A program made the position numbers and the translations under genes. A stretch of 64,000 bases of DNA from Lentzea sp. NEAU-D7 (GTDB lineage: Bacteria; Actinomycetota; Actinomycetes; Mycobacteriales; Pseudonocardiaceae): assembly GCF_026242055.1 (NCBI RefSeq), contig NZ_JAPJDL010000017.1:1-64000 (forward strand), written 5' to 3'. This document shows, piece by piece, positions 23,700 to 32,891 of the stretch. Numbering within the stretch: the stretch's first letter is position 1; every line of letters begins with the position of its first letter. The notes under the pieces are model-generated. The model had not been told where the DNA came from. It did not search any database and saw nothing but the letters and a program-made list of their open reading frames with translations.

Positions 23700-24629
23700 G
23701 TGAGCCCGAATCCCCAGCCTGCGGTGGAAGTGTCGGGGCTGGTCAAGAGATACGGCTCGAAGACCGCCGTCGACGGCCTCGATCTCGTTCAGCAGCCCGG
23801 CACCGTTCTCGCCCTGCTCGGGCCCAACGGCGCGGGCAAGACGACGACCGTCGAGATCTGCGAGGGCTTCCGCTCCGCCGACGACGGCTCGGTGCGCGTG
23901 CTCGGGCTGCCGGCCGGTACCGAGGCGCTGCGGCCCCGCATCGGCGTGATGCCGCAGGGCGGCGGCGGGTACCCCGGCATCCGCGCCGAGGAGATGCTGA
24001 ACCTCGTGGCCGCGTGCGCGAAGAACCCGCACGACCCGAAGTGGCTGATCGACGTCCTCGGGCTCGGTGGCGCGGTGCGCACCCCGTACAAGAGGCTCTC
24101 CGGCGGCCAGCAGCAGCGGCTGTCGCTCGCGTGCGCGTTGATCGGCCGTCCCGAGCTCGTGTTCCTGGACGAGCCGACCGCGGGCATGGACCCGCAGGCA
24201 CGCCGTCTGGTGTGGGACCTGGTGGCCGCTCTCAAGGACGACGGCGTGACCGTGCTCCTGACGACGCACCTCATGGACGAGGCCGAGTCGCTGGCCGACG
24301 ACGTCGTGATCATCGACGAGGGCCGCGTGGTCGCGCAGGGCTCACCCGCCGAGCTGACCGCGAACCGGCCGGACGACCAGCAGCTGCGGTTCCGCGCCCG
24401 GCCCGGCCTCGACACCACGTTGCTGTCCGCCGCGCTGCCCGAGGGGTTGAAGGTGCGCGAGGTGACGCGGGGCGCTTACGTCGTGGAAGGCCTGATCGAC
24501 CCGCAGGTCGTCTCGACCGTCACGTCGTGGTGCGCGCAGCAGGGCGTGCTGGCCGAGGAGCTGACGGTGGCCAAGCGCAGCCTCGAAGACGTTTTCCTGG
24601 AGCTGACCGGCAGGGAGCTGCGCTCGTGA
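23700..24629 (+). CDS. ABC exporter ATP-binding protein
   Basis: The 309-residue protein has Walker A GPNGAGKTT (about residues 41-49), signature LSGGQQQR and Walker B LVFLDEPTAGMD, with the C-terminal extension common in drug or lipid exporters. It pairs with the permease gene, whose GTG overlaps its stop (GTGA). The pair sits upstream of ctaA, as Rv1458c and Rv1457c do in M. tuberculosis, so it may export a haem- or respiration-linked compound; this is inference. The GTG at 23700 is chosen because the homologous region begins there. Confidence 0.92.
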   Translation: MSPNPQPAVEVSGLVKRYGSKTAVDGLDLVQQPGTVLALLGPNGAGKTTTVEICEGFRSADDGSVRVLGLPAGTEALRPRIGVMPQGGGGYPGIRAEEMLNLVAACAKNPHDPKWLIDVLGLGGAVRTPYKRLSGGQQQRLSLACALIGRPELVFLDEPTAGMDPQARRLVWDLVAALKDDGVTVLLTTHLMDEAESLADDVVIIDEGRVVAQGSPAELTANRPDDQQLRFRARPGLDTTLLSAALPEGLKVREVTRGAYVVEGLIDPQVVSTVTSWCAQQGVLAEELTVAKRSLEDVFLELTGRELRS

Positions 24630-25384
24630 CCACCTTCGCTCCCGGCACCTTCACGCCCGCGCCCGGCCGCGGGTCGCTGCCGCGCATGCTGTTCGTGCAC
24701 GCCCGCACCGAGGCGATGCTGACGTTGCGCAACGGCGAGCAGATCCTGCTCACCGTGATCATCCCGCTGGCGTTGCTGATCGCGCTCAGCCTGATGTCGG
24801 TGATCCCCATGCCGGAGCCGCGGGTCGGGTCCGCCACCGCGCGGATCTTCGCGCTGGCGATCATCTCGAGCGCCTTCACCGGGCAGGCCATCGCGCTGGG
24901 CTTCGACCGGCGGTACGGCGTGCTGAAGCGGCTTTCGGCCTCGGCGCTGCCCCGCTGGCTGCTCGTCGCCGGACGCGTCTGCGGCGCGCTGGTCGTGGTC
25001 GCGCTGCAGATCGCGTTGCTGGCGGTCACGGCGCTGTTCCTGGGCTGGCGCTTCCCGCTGGGCGGCCTGCCGTGGGTGGTGCTGCTGATCGTCCTGGGCA
25101 CGCTGACGTTCGGCGCGCTGGGTGTGCTGCTGGGCGGCTCGCTGCGGGCCGACGTCGTGCTGGCGCTGGCGAACATCATCTGGTTCGTGCTGCTGATGGT
25201 CGGCGGTGTGGCGCTGTCGGTGCCGGTCGGGTTCGTGCACCTGCTGCCGTCCGCCGCGCTGGCCCAGGCGCTCGAGACCTCTGTGGTGCACGGCACGGCG
25301 CCGGGTGTGGGCCCGGTCGCAGTGCTCGTGGCCTGGGGTGTTGTCGCGGGGGCGTTGGCCACCCGGACGACTCGCTTGACCTGA
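24626..25384 (+). CDS. ABC-2 type permease
   Basis: The 252-residue protein has six membrane segments and the ABC-2 layout: a soluble N-terminus, a first helix near residue 50 and GFDRRYGVLKRLSASALPRWLLV between helices 2 and 3. It forms the channel with the preceding ATPase. The start codon overlaps the ATPase stop by four bases. ctaA follows after 19 bases. Confidence 0.92.
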   Translation: MTTFAPGTFTPAPGRGSLPRMLFVHARTEAMLTLRNGEQILLTVIIPLALLIALSLMSVIPMPEPRVGSATARIFALAIISSAFTGQAIALGFDRRYGVLKRLSASALPRWLLVAGRVCGALVVVALQIALLAVTALFLGWRFPLGGLPWVVLLIVLGTLTFGALGVLLGGSLRADVVLALANIIWFVLLMVGGVALSVPVGFVHLLPSAALAQALETSVVHGTAPGVGPVAVLVAWGVVAGALATRTTRLT

Positions 25385-25403
25385 CTGGACCTACCATCAA
25401 GGC

Positions 25404-26321
25404 GTGTCGAAGCTGACCGCCTTCCTCGTGTCCTGGCAGCGCGCGTTCGCGATTGCCGTCGTCATCGCGCAGGCCGGAATCGCGGTCACCGGGTCGATCG
25501 TCCGCGTGACCGGCTCCGGGCTCGGCTGCCCGACGTGGCCCGAGTGCGTCGACGGCAGCGTCGTCCCGGTGGAGCACCCCGAGGTCGCGGCCCTGCACCA
25601 GTGGGTCGAGTTCGGCAACCGGACGCTGACCGGTGTCGTCGGCATCATCGCGGGCCTGTGCGTGCTGGCGGCGTGGTTCCACCTGCCGCGGCGCAGGCGG
25701 GTGCTCGTGCTCTCGCTCGTGCAGCTCGTCGGCGTGGCCGTGCAGGCGGTCGTCGGCGGCATCACGGTGCTGACGGGCCTGGCCTGGTACACCGTGTCGA
25801 TCCACTTCATGATCTCGATGGGCCTGGTCTGGATGGCCGTGCTCCTCGTGAGCTCGCTGTCCGAGGGCGACGGGCCGGTCCGGCTGAAGGTGCCGGCGCC
25901 GCTGATGAGGCTCCAGGTCGTCATGGCCGTCGTGCTGGGCGCCTTGCTGCTCGCCGGCACCTGGGTGACGGCCGCCGGGCCGCACGCCGGTGACGCGTCG
26001 ACGCCGCGGCTGGGCGTCGACGTGGAGACGCTCGCGCAGATCCACGCGGACCTGCTGTTCCTGTTCCTGGGCCTGCTGATCGCGGTCGGGTTCTTCACCC
26101 GCACCCGCCCGTACTGGACGCTCGTCGGCGTCGTGCTCGCCCAGGGCGCACTGGGCATGGTCCAGTACTGGACGGGCGTGCCCGAGGTGCTCGTGTCCAT
26201 CCACGTGCTCGGCGCCGGCGCGGTCGTCATCGCCACGGCCGCACTGTGGACGTCGTCGCGCGAGCGCACGCACGAGGTCGAGCTGCCCGCTTCGGACGAT
26301 CAGGCGCTCAGCAAGGCCTGA
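25404..26321 (+). CDS. ctaA: Haem A synthase CtaA (COX15 family)
   Basis: The 305-residue membrane protein has about eight helices. It carries TGSIVRVTGSGLGCPTWPEC near residue 30 with the paired cysteines, and histidines in LHQWVEFGNR and IHFMIS that bind haem in this family. CtaA oxidises the haem O methyl group to form haem A for cytochrome c oxidase. ctaB, which makes haem O, lies 20 kb away in the same conserved region. It starts with GTG and its 3' end overlaps the convergent ankyrin gene by 22 bases. Confidence 0.93.
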   Translation: MSKLTAFLVSWQRAFAIAVVIAQAGIAVTGSIVRVTGSGLGCPTWPECVDGSVVPVEHPEVAALHQWVEFGNRTLTGVVGIIAGLCVLAAWFHLPRRRRVLVLSLVQLVGVAVQAVVGGITVLTGLAWYTVSIHFMISMGLVWMAVLLVSSLSEGDGPVRLKVPAPLMRLQVVMAVVLGALLLAGTWVTAAGPHAGDASTPRLGVDVETLAQIHADLLFLFLGLLIAVGFFTRTRPYWTLVGVVLAQGALGMVQYWTGVPEVLVSIHVLGAGAVVIATAALWTSSRERTHEVELPASDDQALSKA

Positions 26322-27403
26322 GCCTCACCCTGGTCGTTGTGGCCGGCCCAGTTCGCGGGCGTGGCCTCGAAGTTCACGTCGGTGATGGTCCGGTCGGCGC
26401 CTGCGTCAAGCAGGACGCGGATGACCCGCAGGTGGCCGCGTTCGGCCGCGAGGTGCAGCGCCGTCACGCCCTCGCCGTGCATCGGACCGCCGAAGGTCGT
26501 GCGCTGGTTGGGGTTCGCGCCCAGGTCGAGCAACGTGCGGGTGGCGTTCTCCAGCCCGCACCAGGCCGCCCAGGCGAGCGCCGTGCCGCGGTAGACGTCC
26601 GCGTCGATCCTGGCGCCGCGCTTGAGCAGGTCGCCCAGGACCTCGGTGCGGTCGTTGCGCGCGGCCCACGACAACGCCTCGTCGAGCACCTCCTGCGGGT
26701 CGTTCGTCGGCCACCAGCGCGGGAACCCGCTGTGCGGGCGGTAGTAGCCGCGCCCGGCCTCCGGTGCGGCCGCCAGCTCCAGGTCGCCCAGGCCGGCCGC
26801 CGTGCGCAGGTTGGGCGGGTGAACTCCGTGCCGCGCCAGCAGTTCGGCGGTCTCCCTGTTGCCCCAGAACAACGCGACGGCGAGCGGGGTGCCGCCCTCG
26901 CCGCGGGCGTCCAGGTCGGTGCGGGCGCCTTCGTCCAGCAGCCGCCGGGCCAGGCCCGGCAGGTTCGCGTAGGCCGCCTGGTGCAGCGCCGTCCAGCCGT
27001 GGACGTTCTGGTGGTCGATGTCCGCGCCGTCGTTGAGCAGCACCTCGACGAGGCGTTCGTCGCCCTTCGCCGTCGCGAGGCCGAGCAGGTCGTTCCCGTT
27101 GGTGCCGCTGGCTTTCACGAGCCACGGGTCGCGCGTGATGATCGCCTTGAGCTCGCCGGGGTTCTGCATCTCGATGGCCTGGTAGGCGCGGGCGAACGGG
27201 CGCGGCTTGCGGATGTTGGCCCTGAGCGCCTTCCAGTCCTCACAGCCGTGGGCCCTGGCCAGCACCATGTGCGCGCCCTCGTCCGTCAGCGGCACGTCGT
27301 CGAAGATCTCCAGCGCACCCGGTACGCCGTCCCACGCGGAGGCGAGCAGACCCCGGGCCCGCTCCTCGTAGTACTCGACGTCATCGCGAAACGGGTGCCA
27401 CAT
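26300..27403 (-). CDS. Ankyrin-repeat protein
   Basis: The 367-residue soluble protein contains several ankyrin repeats. The clearest are GWTALHQAAYANLPGLARRLLDEGA (about 136-160), GGTPLAVALFWGNRETAELLARHG and GVTALHLAAERGHLRVIRVLLDAGAD near residue 320. The first 100 residues are helical without a clear family. Such repeats bind partner proteins; none is evident. It follows the MarR-type gene by nine bases in what looks like an operon. Confidence 0.85.
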   Translation of the reverse strand: MWHPFRDDVEYYEERARGLLASAWDGVPGALEIFDDVPLTDEGAHMVLARAHGCEDWKALRANIRKPRPFARAYQAIEMQNPGELKAIITRDPWLVKASGTNGNDLLGLATAKGDERLVEVLLNDGADIDHQNVHGWTALHQAAYANLPGLARRLLDEGARTDLDARGEGGTPLAVALFWGNRETAELLARHGVHPPNLRTAAGLGDLELAAAPEAGRGYYRPHSGFPRWWPTNDPQEVLDEALSWAARNDRTEVLGDLLKRGARIDADVYRGTALAWAAWCGLENATRTLLDLGANPNQRTTFGGPMHGEGVTALHLAAERGHLRVIRVLLDAGADRTITDVNFEATPANWAGHNDQGEAQALLSA

Positions 27404-27412
27404 GGCACCACG

Positions 27413-27877
27413 CTACTTCGGTGCGGAGGGCCTGCGCTCCCACAAAGCGGGGAGTTCCTCTGAGAGCCAACCGTAGATGTGGTCGACGGTCCTCAGCCGC
27501 ATCGAACGCTCCGGGTCACCGCTGAGCAGGCGCATGCCGTCCTCGGTGAGCGTCTGGACGCTGGCGATCGCGTTGAGCTTGCGCTGGATGAAGTCCGTCC
27601 AGGCCTTCTCGTTGATCCGGTACTCGGCCGCCTGCCGCCCGCGCCGGGTCCGCTTGGTCACCAGGCCGACGTTGACCAGGTACTTCAGGTTCGTGCTGAT
27701 CGACCCGCTGCTGGCTTCGAGCTCCTGCGAGAGCTCGGCCGCGGTGCGCTCGACCGGCTGGCACACCAGCAGGTAACCGAGGATGCGGCCGCCGATCAGC
27801 GGAATGCCCTCCTCGGCGAAGTGGGCCGCGAACCGCTCGATCCAGGCCGACAGGCGGGTCTCGCGTCCGACGCTCAT
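27413..27877 (-). CDS. MarR/GbsR-type regulator
   Basis: The 154-residue winged-helix protein has an RILGYLLVCQPVERTAAELSQELEASSGSISTNLKYLVNVGLV segment (residues 31-73), typical of the GbsR/MarR group. These often control a neighbouring transporter or enzyme gene. Here the gene behind it encodes the ankyrin protein, and a palindrome ATCG-TAG-CGAT (27910-27920) lies upstream as a possible operator. Confidence 0.85.
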   Translation of the reverse strand: MSVGRETRLSAWIERFAAHFAEEGIPLIGGRILGYLLVCQPVERTAAELSQELEASSGSISTNLKYLVNVGLVTKRTRRGRQAAEYRINEKAWTDFIQRKLNAIASVQTLTEDGMRLLSGDPERSMRLRTVDHIYGWLSEELPALWERRPSAPK

Positions 27878-27908
27878 CTCAGTGATCCCTTTCGGTCGAC
27901 ACTGAAAC

Positions 27909-28298
27909 TATCGTAGCGATCTTGTCAACGACACGACCGCACTGCGCAGCGCCTGCGAGAAGTTCCTCGACGTGGCCGCGGCACCTGACCTCGGCGAGGC
28001 CGCGGACGGAGGCTGGAACGCCGACCAGGTGCCGGCCCACGTTCTCAGCGTCGACGCGGCGGCCGCCGCCGTCGCACTCGGCGTCGTGTCCGGCGCACGC
28101 CCTGCCTTCGACAACCGGGTCTGCCTCGCCCCCTGGAACCTCGGCCGGATCATCGCCGAGCACTCCGGCAGAGCCGGCCTGGTCGCCCACGTCCGCCACC
28201 AGGCGGCCGTGCTCTGCGACGTCGCCGATCAGCTCAGCGAGAGGGCCGCGGCGGTGAGACGCCAGCGCCTCCGTGCAGCCGTCCAGGCACCGCGCTGA
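27909..28298 (+). pseudogene. Small DinB-like protein fragment without a normal start
   Basis: The frame from 27909 has actinobacterial codon use and reads through LRSACEKFLDVAAAPDLGE, GGWNADQVPAHVLSVDAA, ARPAFDNRVCLAPWN and LVAHVRHQAAVLCDVADQLSE. This resembles the N-terminal part of a DinB-like helical family I remember from streptomycetes. No ATG, GTG or TTG exists at the expected N-terminus; the first usable codon is the GTG at 27972, which cuts into the first helix. After about residue 115 the tail is arginine-rich and unlike the family. I read it as a gene that lost both ends; a CTG start cannot be excluded. Confidence 0.45.
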
Positions 28299-28303
28299 AG
28301 CAG

Positions 28304-28334
28304 TCGGCCCCCAGCGCCAGGCGCTGGGGGCCGA
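28304..28334. terminator. Bidirectional terminator before the conservon
   Basis: Arms of 14 bp (28304-28317 and 28321-28334, beginning TCGGCCCCCAGCGC) enclose a three-base loop in the gap between the small DinB-like gene and the convergent conservon. There is no U-tract. Confidence 0.75.
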
Positions 28335-28371
28335 TCAACCAGGAAGAGCTGTCGCCCGGAGAAACCCCGGG

Positions 28372-28989
28372 TCAGCAGACAGGCGCGAGCGGAGTGGTCT
28401 CGTCGGGCCCGGCCCGCCGGCGCCACCGGTCCAGCTTCGCGTGCTCGGTCAGCGAGATCAGCGTCTCCCGCACGGAAAGCCGCACGCGCGGGTCGCAGTT
28501 CACCACGGGGACGTCGGGCGAGATGCCCATCCCGCGGATGATGGCCTTGACGTCCGACCGGACCGAGGAGTGCACGTTGTTCAGAGCGAGCACGTACGGG
28601 ATCCGGTGGTCCTCGAAGTACCGCATCGCGTCCACGGAGTCCGCGGGACGCATCACGTCGAACAGCACCACGGCACCCACGGCGCCGCGCACCACGTCGC
28701 CCCAGCCCGCGCGCGGGTCCTGCCACTGCGGCGCCACGAAGAGATGCAGCGCGAGGCCCGGATCGAGCCACACGCGTCCGAACTGGATGCGCACCAGTTC
28801 CGTCACGGCACCCGCGCGTTCCGGCGGGAGTGCGTTCATCGTCAGGAGATCGTTCTCCACGATGGACCTGATGAAGGTGCTCTTGCCCACGCCGAAGCCG
28901 CCGGCGACGACGATCTTGGCCGAGGTCAGCTCCCGACCGGGCGGCCCGGGAGGGCCGAATTCGGGAAATCTAGAGCCGACGTAGTCCAC
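28372..28989 (-). CDS. cvnD: Conservon GTPase-like protein CvnD
   Basis: The 205-residue protein has a P-loop GGFGVGKST (about residues 30-38), a switch-like FDVMRPADS and the NNVHS segment near 117. Proteins of this type are Ras-like small GTPases encoded last in conservons, where they relay signals from a membrane histidine kinase. It overlaps cvnC by 20 bases. The operon is read leftward and ends at a strong hairpin. Confidence 0.92.
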   Translation of the reverse strand: MDYVGSRFPEFGPPGPPGRELTSAKIVVAGGFGVGKSTFIRSIVENDLLTMNALPPERAGAVTELVRIQFGRVWLDPGLALHLFVAPQWQDPRAGWGDVVRGAVGAVVLFDVMRPADSVDAMRYFEDHRIPYVLALNNVHSSVRSDVKAIIRGMGISPDVPVVNCDPRVRLSVRETLISLTEHAKLDRWRRRAGPDETTPLAPVC

Positions 28990-29515
28990 TAAGCACTCTC
29001 TCCATCAACCCGAGGTCTGGCGTGTCACCGCCTGCGGAAGCGGTCTGGTGCACGTCCACCAAGCCTCGTTCCGCCATGTCACCGAGCAGCACCTTCACGA
29101 CTCCCAGCGGGAGGCGCATCAGTGCGGCCACCTCCGCGACGGATCGCGGGGAGTGGCACAGCTCGACAACGCGTTGGTGCTCAGCCTGCAAGATACCTGC
29201 AGACTGCCGACTCTGATCATTGGCGGAGACAAGTGTCTCGATCTCGAGGTCGATGTTGGACCGAGTGCGCCCACCCGTCCAGGCATATGCACGAACGATC
29301 GAGGCGTCGTGAGCCTCCTGGACCGAGGGTTCGAACACCCCGGCATCTTCTTGCCGTACAACGGGAGTCGCTTCCCGCGCGGGCACCTGCTCCGGCGCGG
29401 GCGACCGCTTCCGGCCCGAATTCAGGGAGAACCCGTTCATCAGGTCGGCGAACGTCTGCTCGGCGGGCGTTTCGGCCCGCTTCCGCCGTCGGTGCGCGTC
29501 TGGGGAGGAACTCAT
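28970..29515 (-). CDS. cvnC: Conservon DUF742 protein CvnC
   Basis: The 181-residue protein has a long charged N-terminal part and a C-terminal winged-helix-like DUF742 domain: YAWTGGRTRSNIDLEIETLV (about 77-96), then a CHSPRSVAEVAALMRLPLGVVKVLLGDM stretch. In conservons it interacts with the kinase and GTPase partners. It starts four bases after cvnB ends and overlaps cvnD. Confidence 0.92.
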   Translation of the reverse strand: MSSSPDAHRRRKRAETPAEQTFADLMNGFSLNSGRKRSPAPEQVPAREATPVVRQEDAGVFEPSVQEAHDASIVRAYAWTGGRTRSNIDLEIETLVSANDQSRQSAGILQAEHQRVVELCHSPRSVAEVAALMRLPLGVVKVLLGDMAERGLVDVHQTASAGGDTPDLGLMERVLSGLRRL

Positions 29516-29519
29516 GGGA

Positions 29520-29939
29520 TCACCTCACGCTGTGCAGCTGCGCTCGCAGTTCGGGGGTGAGGATCTGGCCCACCTGGTCGACGACCACGGTCATCTCGTA
29601 GGCGACCTGGCCGACGTCACTGTCGGGGGCGGCGAGAACCGCCAGACAAGACCCGTCTCGGATGGACATGAGAAGCATGATCCCGTAGTCCATCTCGATC
29701 ACGGTGCGCAACACTCCGCCACCTTCGAAGCACCGGGAGGCGGCCGCGGTGAGGGCCGTGACTCCCGACGCGATGGCGGACAACTGGTCGGCGCGCTCCG
29801 GCGGCAGACCCGTCGACTTGGTGAGCAGCAAGCCGTCCACCGAGATCACGATCGCGTGCGCGACACCGGCCACGCGATCGGTGAAGTTCGTGACCAACCA
29901 GCCGAACTGGTCGACCTGGCGCGACTGAGGCGTGCTCAT
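29520..29939 (-). CDS. cvnB: Conservon roadblock/LC7 protein CvnB
   Basis: The 139-residue protein is a roadblock/LC7 domain: FGWLVTNFTDRVAGVAHAIVISVDGLLL at the start and DYGIMLLMSIRDGSCLAVLA in the second half. These proteins act as activators or scaffolds for small GTPases such as CvnD. Its ATG overlaps the cvnA stop by four bases. Confidence 0.93.
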   Translation of the reverse strand: MSTPQSRQVDQFGWLVTNFTDRVAGVAHAIVISVDGLLLTKSTGLPPERADQLSAIASGVTALTAAASRCFEGGGVLRTVIEMDYGIMLLMSIRDGSCLAVLAAPDSDVGQVAYEMTVVVDQVGQILTPELRAQLHSVR

Positions 29940-32557
29940 GCCTTCTCCCCGTTGTACTGGCCGTTCCCCTGGCCTTTTCCGTTCGCGTTGCCGCCGAGCG
30001 GCGCCTGGCGCAGGCCCGTCTGGTAGCTCGCGAGAAAGCCTCGCGCTCGTTCCGGATCGCGCTTCTGGCTCACAGCGGGACGCGCACCGTTCTCGGAGTG
30101 TTCCGCGAGGTCGGGGAGCAGGTTCTTGCGCGGCGCCCGTTTCGGCAACCCGGCATCGGTCTCCCCCGCGTCCGTGACGGGGTCTCCGGCCTGCTCCCAG
30201 ACCGTCCCTCCGGGCTTCTTGCCGAACCAGGATGCCACTACCGACGGTGACGACGCGGGTGAGGGTCCGGGGTGGGGCCGTGCCGGCGGCCGGTCGCCGT
30301 CTGCCGGTTCGTCCGAGAGGGCGGCGCCCCGGAACCAGGAGGACGTCGTCTCGCTCGGTGACTCGTGCGGCACACCGTTGTGCTGTGCCGCGGGTCGCGG
30401 TGCCCGCTGGGGCAGCGACTCGTCGATCGCGGCGCCGCGGAACGACATCCACTCGGCGGACTCGCGCGGGCTGTCGATGGCCGGCGCGGGTGCGGGTGGC
30501 GGCGCCAGGTTCGGCGTCTTCACGACGACGTGCGGCTGCCGGGGCAGGGCGGGCTTCGGCTGGGGCAGCGCGGCGTGCCGCGGCTGGGACGGCGCCGGGG
30601 CCTCCTCGTGCGAGCGCACGAGGTCCGCGGGCACGAGCACGAACGCGCGCAGGCCCTCACGACCCTCGCCCGCGCCGCGCAGCCGGACGGTGATGTTGTG
30701 GCGGCCCGCGAGCCTGCCGACGACGAACAGGCCCATCTGGCGCGAGACGGGCACGTCCTCCTCGGTGCCGGTCGAGAGCCGCTCGTTGGCTTCGGTGAGC
30801 TCGGCCGGGCCCATGCCGATGCCCTGGTCGGCGACCTCGACGAGCACGGCGCCCTGCTGGTCGATCCGGGAGCCGATCACGACCTGGGTGGTGGGCGCGG
30901 AGAACGCGGTGGCGTTGTCCAGCAGCTCGGCGACGAGGCGCACGAGGTCGCTGGCCGCGTAGCCGACGATCTCCACCGACGGCGTCGACTTCACGACGAC
31001 CCGCTGGTAGTGCTCGATCTCCGACGCGGCGGCGCGCAGCACGTCCGCGAGCGGGACGGGCTGGTGGAACCGGCGGGCGACGTCGCTGCCGGACAGCACC
31101 ATCAGGTTCTCGTTGTTGCGGCGCATGCGCGTCGCGAGGTGGTCGAGCTTGAACAGGTTCGCGAGCTGCTCGGGGTTCTCCTCGTGGCGCTCGAGCTCCT
31201 CCATGAGCTTGAGCTGGCGTTCGACGAGGCCCTGCGAGCGGCGCGACAGGTTGACGAAGATGTTCCTCATGCCCGAGCGCAGCGACGACTGCTCGACGGC
31301 GCCGCGGATGGCCTGCTCGTGCACGGCGTCGAACGCGCGGGCCAGCTGGCCGAACTCCTCGCTGGTGTGCACGGGCACCGGTTCGATCTCGGTGTCGGGC
31401 TTGCGGTCGGCGCGGATCGCGGCGACGACCTCGGGGAGGTGGTGGTGCGCCACGTCGAGGGCGGAGCGGCGCAGCTCGGACAGCGAGCGCAGCAGGTAGC
31501 GGCCGATGACGAAGCCGAGCGTGCCGGCGATCAGCAGCATCGCGAGCAGGATGACCGCGGCGGCGCCCGCCTTGTTGGACGTGTCGTCCTGCAGGGCGCC
31601 CGCGGTGTTCGCGAGCTCGTCCTGCAGTTCGCGGACGACCTGTTCCATCAGGCGCGCGGTGGTGCCGGACGACTTGTTCCAGTCGTCGACGGCGATGCCG
31701 AACTCCTGCGGCGGCTTGGGCTGGCCGGGGCGCGTCGCGGGTGGCGGGGTGCCGTCGGGCTGGGTGAGCGCGCGTTCCACGAGCGCGGAGCGGATCGCGA
31801 CGGCGGCACCGGTCACGGTCTGGTCGTAGATGCGGCGCTGTTCGGTGGTGCCGATGGCCTGGAAGTCGTTCAGGCGGTCCTGCAGGCGGATGTCGGACTG
31901 CTCCAGCGCGCGGATCTCGGGGCCGAGGAGCTTGCCGCGGCCGATCCCGGCGAGCACGAACGCGTGCTGCAGCGAGACCTGCTCCTGCGCGATGACCATG
32001 TTGTGCAGCGCCGTCGCGGTGCCCGAGATGGCGTTGTCGTTGAACTGGCCGACGAGCGCCTGCTCGAAGTCCAGCAGCGACTTGATGATCGCGGTGTAGC
32101 CGTAGGTACCGCCGGACGGGTCACCGCCGTCGCCGCCCTGCGCGACCTTCTCCCGCAGGTTCTTGAGCGTCTCCAGCTGGCCGCCGACCTCGGCGAAGCG
32201 CTGGCGGGAGACGTCGCTGACGCCGTCGGTGCGCTCGATCCGGCGGCGCACCGTGGAGGCGGCGTTGTCGGTGGCGCTGATCTGGTTCTGGTAGGCGCCG
32301 ACGCCGGAACCGCTGGTGGCGCTCTGCGCGGCGAGCGTGCGCTCCTGCTGGACGCTGGAGATCAAAGGCGCGAGATCCGCCCTCAGCCGCACCAGGCCCT
32401 GCATCTGCACGTAGTTGTTGGACCGGTCGACGTAACCGGAGATCTGCAGAGCGCCCGCGCCGACGGCCACCGCCACGGGGACGAGCAGCACGACGCCGAG
32501 CTTGACGGGCAGGCGCCAGTTGCGCCAGTCGCTGATCTTTCTCCACTCGACATTCAC
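29936..32557 (-). CDS. cvnA: Conservon sensor histidine kinase CvnA
   Basis: In 873 residues the layout is a first membrane helix (about 18-38), an extracellular nitrate-sensor-like (NIT) region to about 320, a second helix (about 328-352), a HAMP-like linker, a helical dimerisation part and a HATPase domain with the N-box LLDNATAFS near 545 and DQGIGMG near 580. A proline-rich tail follows. It senses an unknown signal and works with CvnB-D rather than with a response regulator. The start is a GTG; a promoter lies 124 bases upstream. Confidence 0.92.
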   Translation of the reverse strand: MNVEWRKISDWRNWRLPVKLGVVLLVPVAVAVGAGALQISGYVDRSNNYVQMQGLVRLRADLAPLISSVQQERTLAAQSATSGSGVGAYQNQISATDNAASTVRRRIERTDGVSDVSRQRFAEVGGQLETLKNLREKVAQGGDGGDPSGGTYGYTAIIKSLLDFEQALVGQFNDNAISGTATALHNMVIAQEQVSLQHAFVLAGIGRGKLLGPEIRALEQSDIRLQDRLNDFQAIGTTEQRRIYDQTVTGAAVAIRSALVERALTQPDGTPPPATRPGQPKPPQEFGIAVDDWNKSSGTTARLMEQVVRELQDELANTAGALQDDTSNKAGAAAVILLAMLLIAGTLGFVIGRYLLRSLSELRRSALDVAHHHLPEVVAAIRADRKPDTEIEPVPVHTSEEFGQLARAFDAVHEQAIRGAVEQSSLRSGMRNIFVNLSRRSQGLVERQLKLMEELERHEENPEQLANLFKLDHLATRMRRNNENLMVLSGSDVARRFHQPVPLADVLRAAASEIEHYQRVVVKSTPSVEIVGYAASDLVRLVAELLDNATAFSAPTTQVVIGSRIDQQGAVLVEVADQGIGMGPAELTEANERLSTGTEEDVPVSRQMGLFVVGRLAGRHNITVRLRGAGEGREGLRAFVLVPADLVRSHEEAPAPSQPRHAALPQPKPALPRQPHVVVKTPNLAPPPAPAPAIDSPRESAEWMSFRGAAIDESLPQRAPRPAAQHNGVPHESPSETTSSWFRGAALSDEPADGDRPPARPHPGPSPASSPSVVASWFGKKPGGTVWEQAGDPVTDAGETDAGLPKRAPRKNLLPDLAEHSENGARPAVSQKRDPERARGFLASYQTGLRQAPLGGNANGKGQGNGQYNGEKA

Positions 32558-32680
32558 GAAATGATCCCCAAGGCGCGTTCGAAGTGCCCCACTATCGGCT
32601 ACCTCCTGGCCTGGTGAATCCCCGCGAGTCGATGTCCCCCGCAGCTCGATATCTCCATCAGCCGTATCGGGTGTGAGCGG

Positions 32681-32709
32681 ATAGTAGGCCAGAGAGCGTG
32701 ACGCGACAA
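32681..32709 (-). promoter_or_regulatory. Promoter of the conservon operon
   Basis: On the minus strand TTGTCG (32709-32704) and TACTAT (32686-32681) are 17 bases apart, a good vegetative match. It lies in the 334-base gap between cvnA and the DUF485 gene. I saw no gene in that gap. Confidence 0.55.
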
Positions 32710-32783
32710 CGACCTGCGGCGTGCACGATCGATCACCCAGGGTGACACTGGACCTTTTGGGGTGGTCCTGCTGGTTCCGGGGA

Positions 32784-32811
32784 TTGACTCAACGCCACGC
32801 GTGGTTACGCT
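32784..32811 (+). promoter_or_regulatory. Promoter of the DUF485/symporter operon
   Basis: TTGACT (32784-32789) and TACGCT (32806-32811) are 16 bases apart, about 80 bases before the DUF485 start. Spacing is slightly short but the -35 is near consensus. Confidence 0.5.
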
Positions 32812-32891
32812 TGCGCCTCCCAACCCCGGATCGGACGCGCTGTGCGCGCGGAGCCTCGCCGGGCACTCCCCGTAACGAATGCGAGCGGTTG

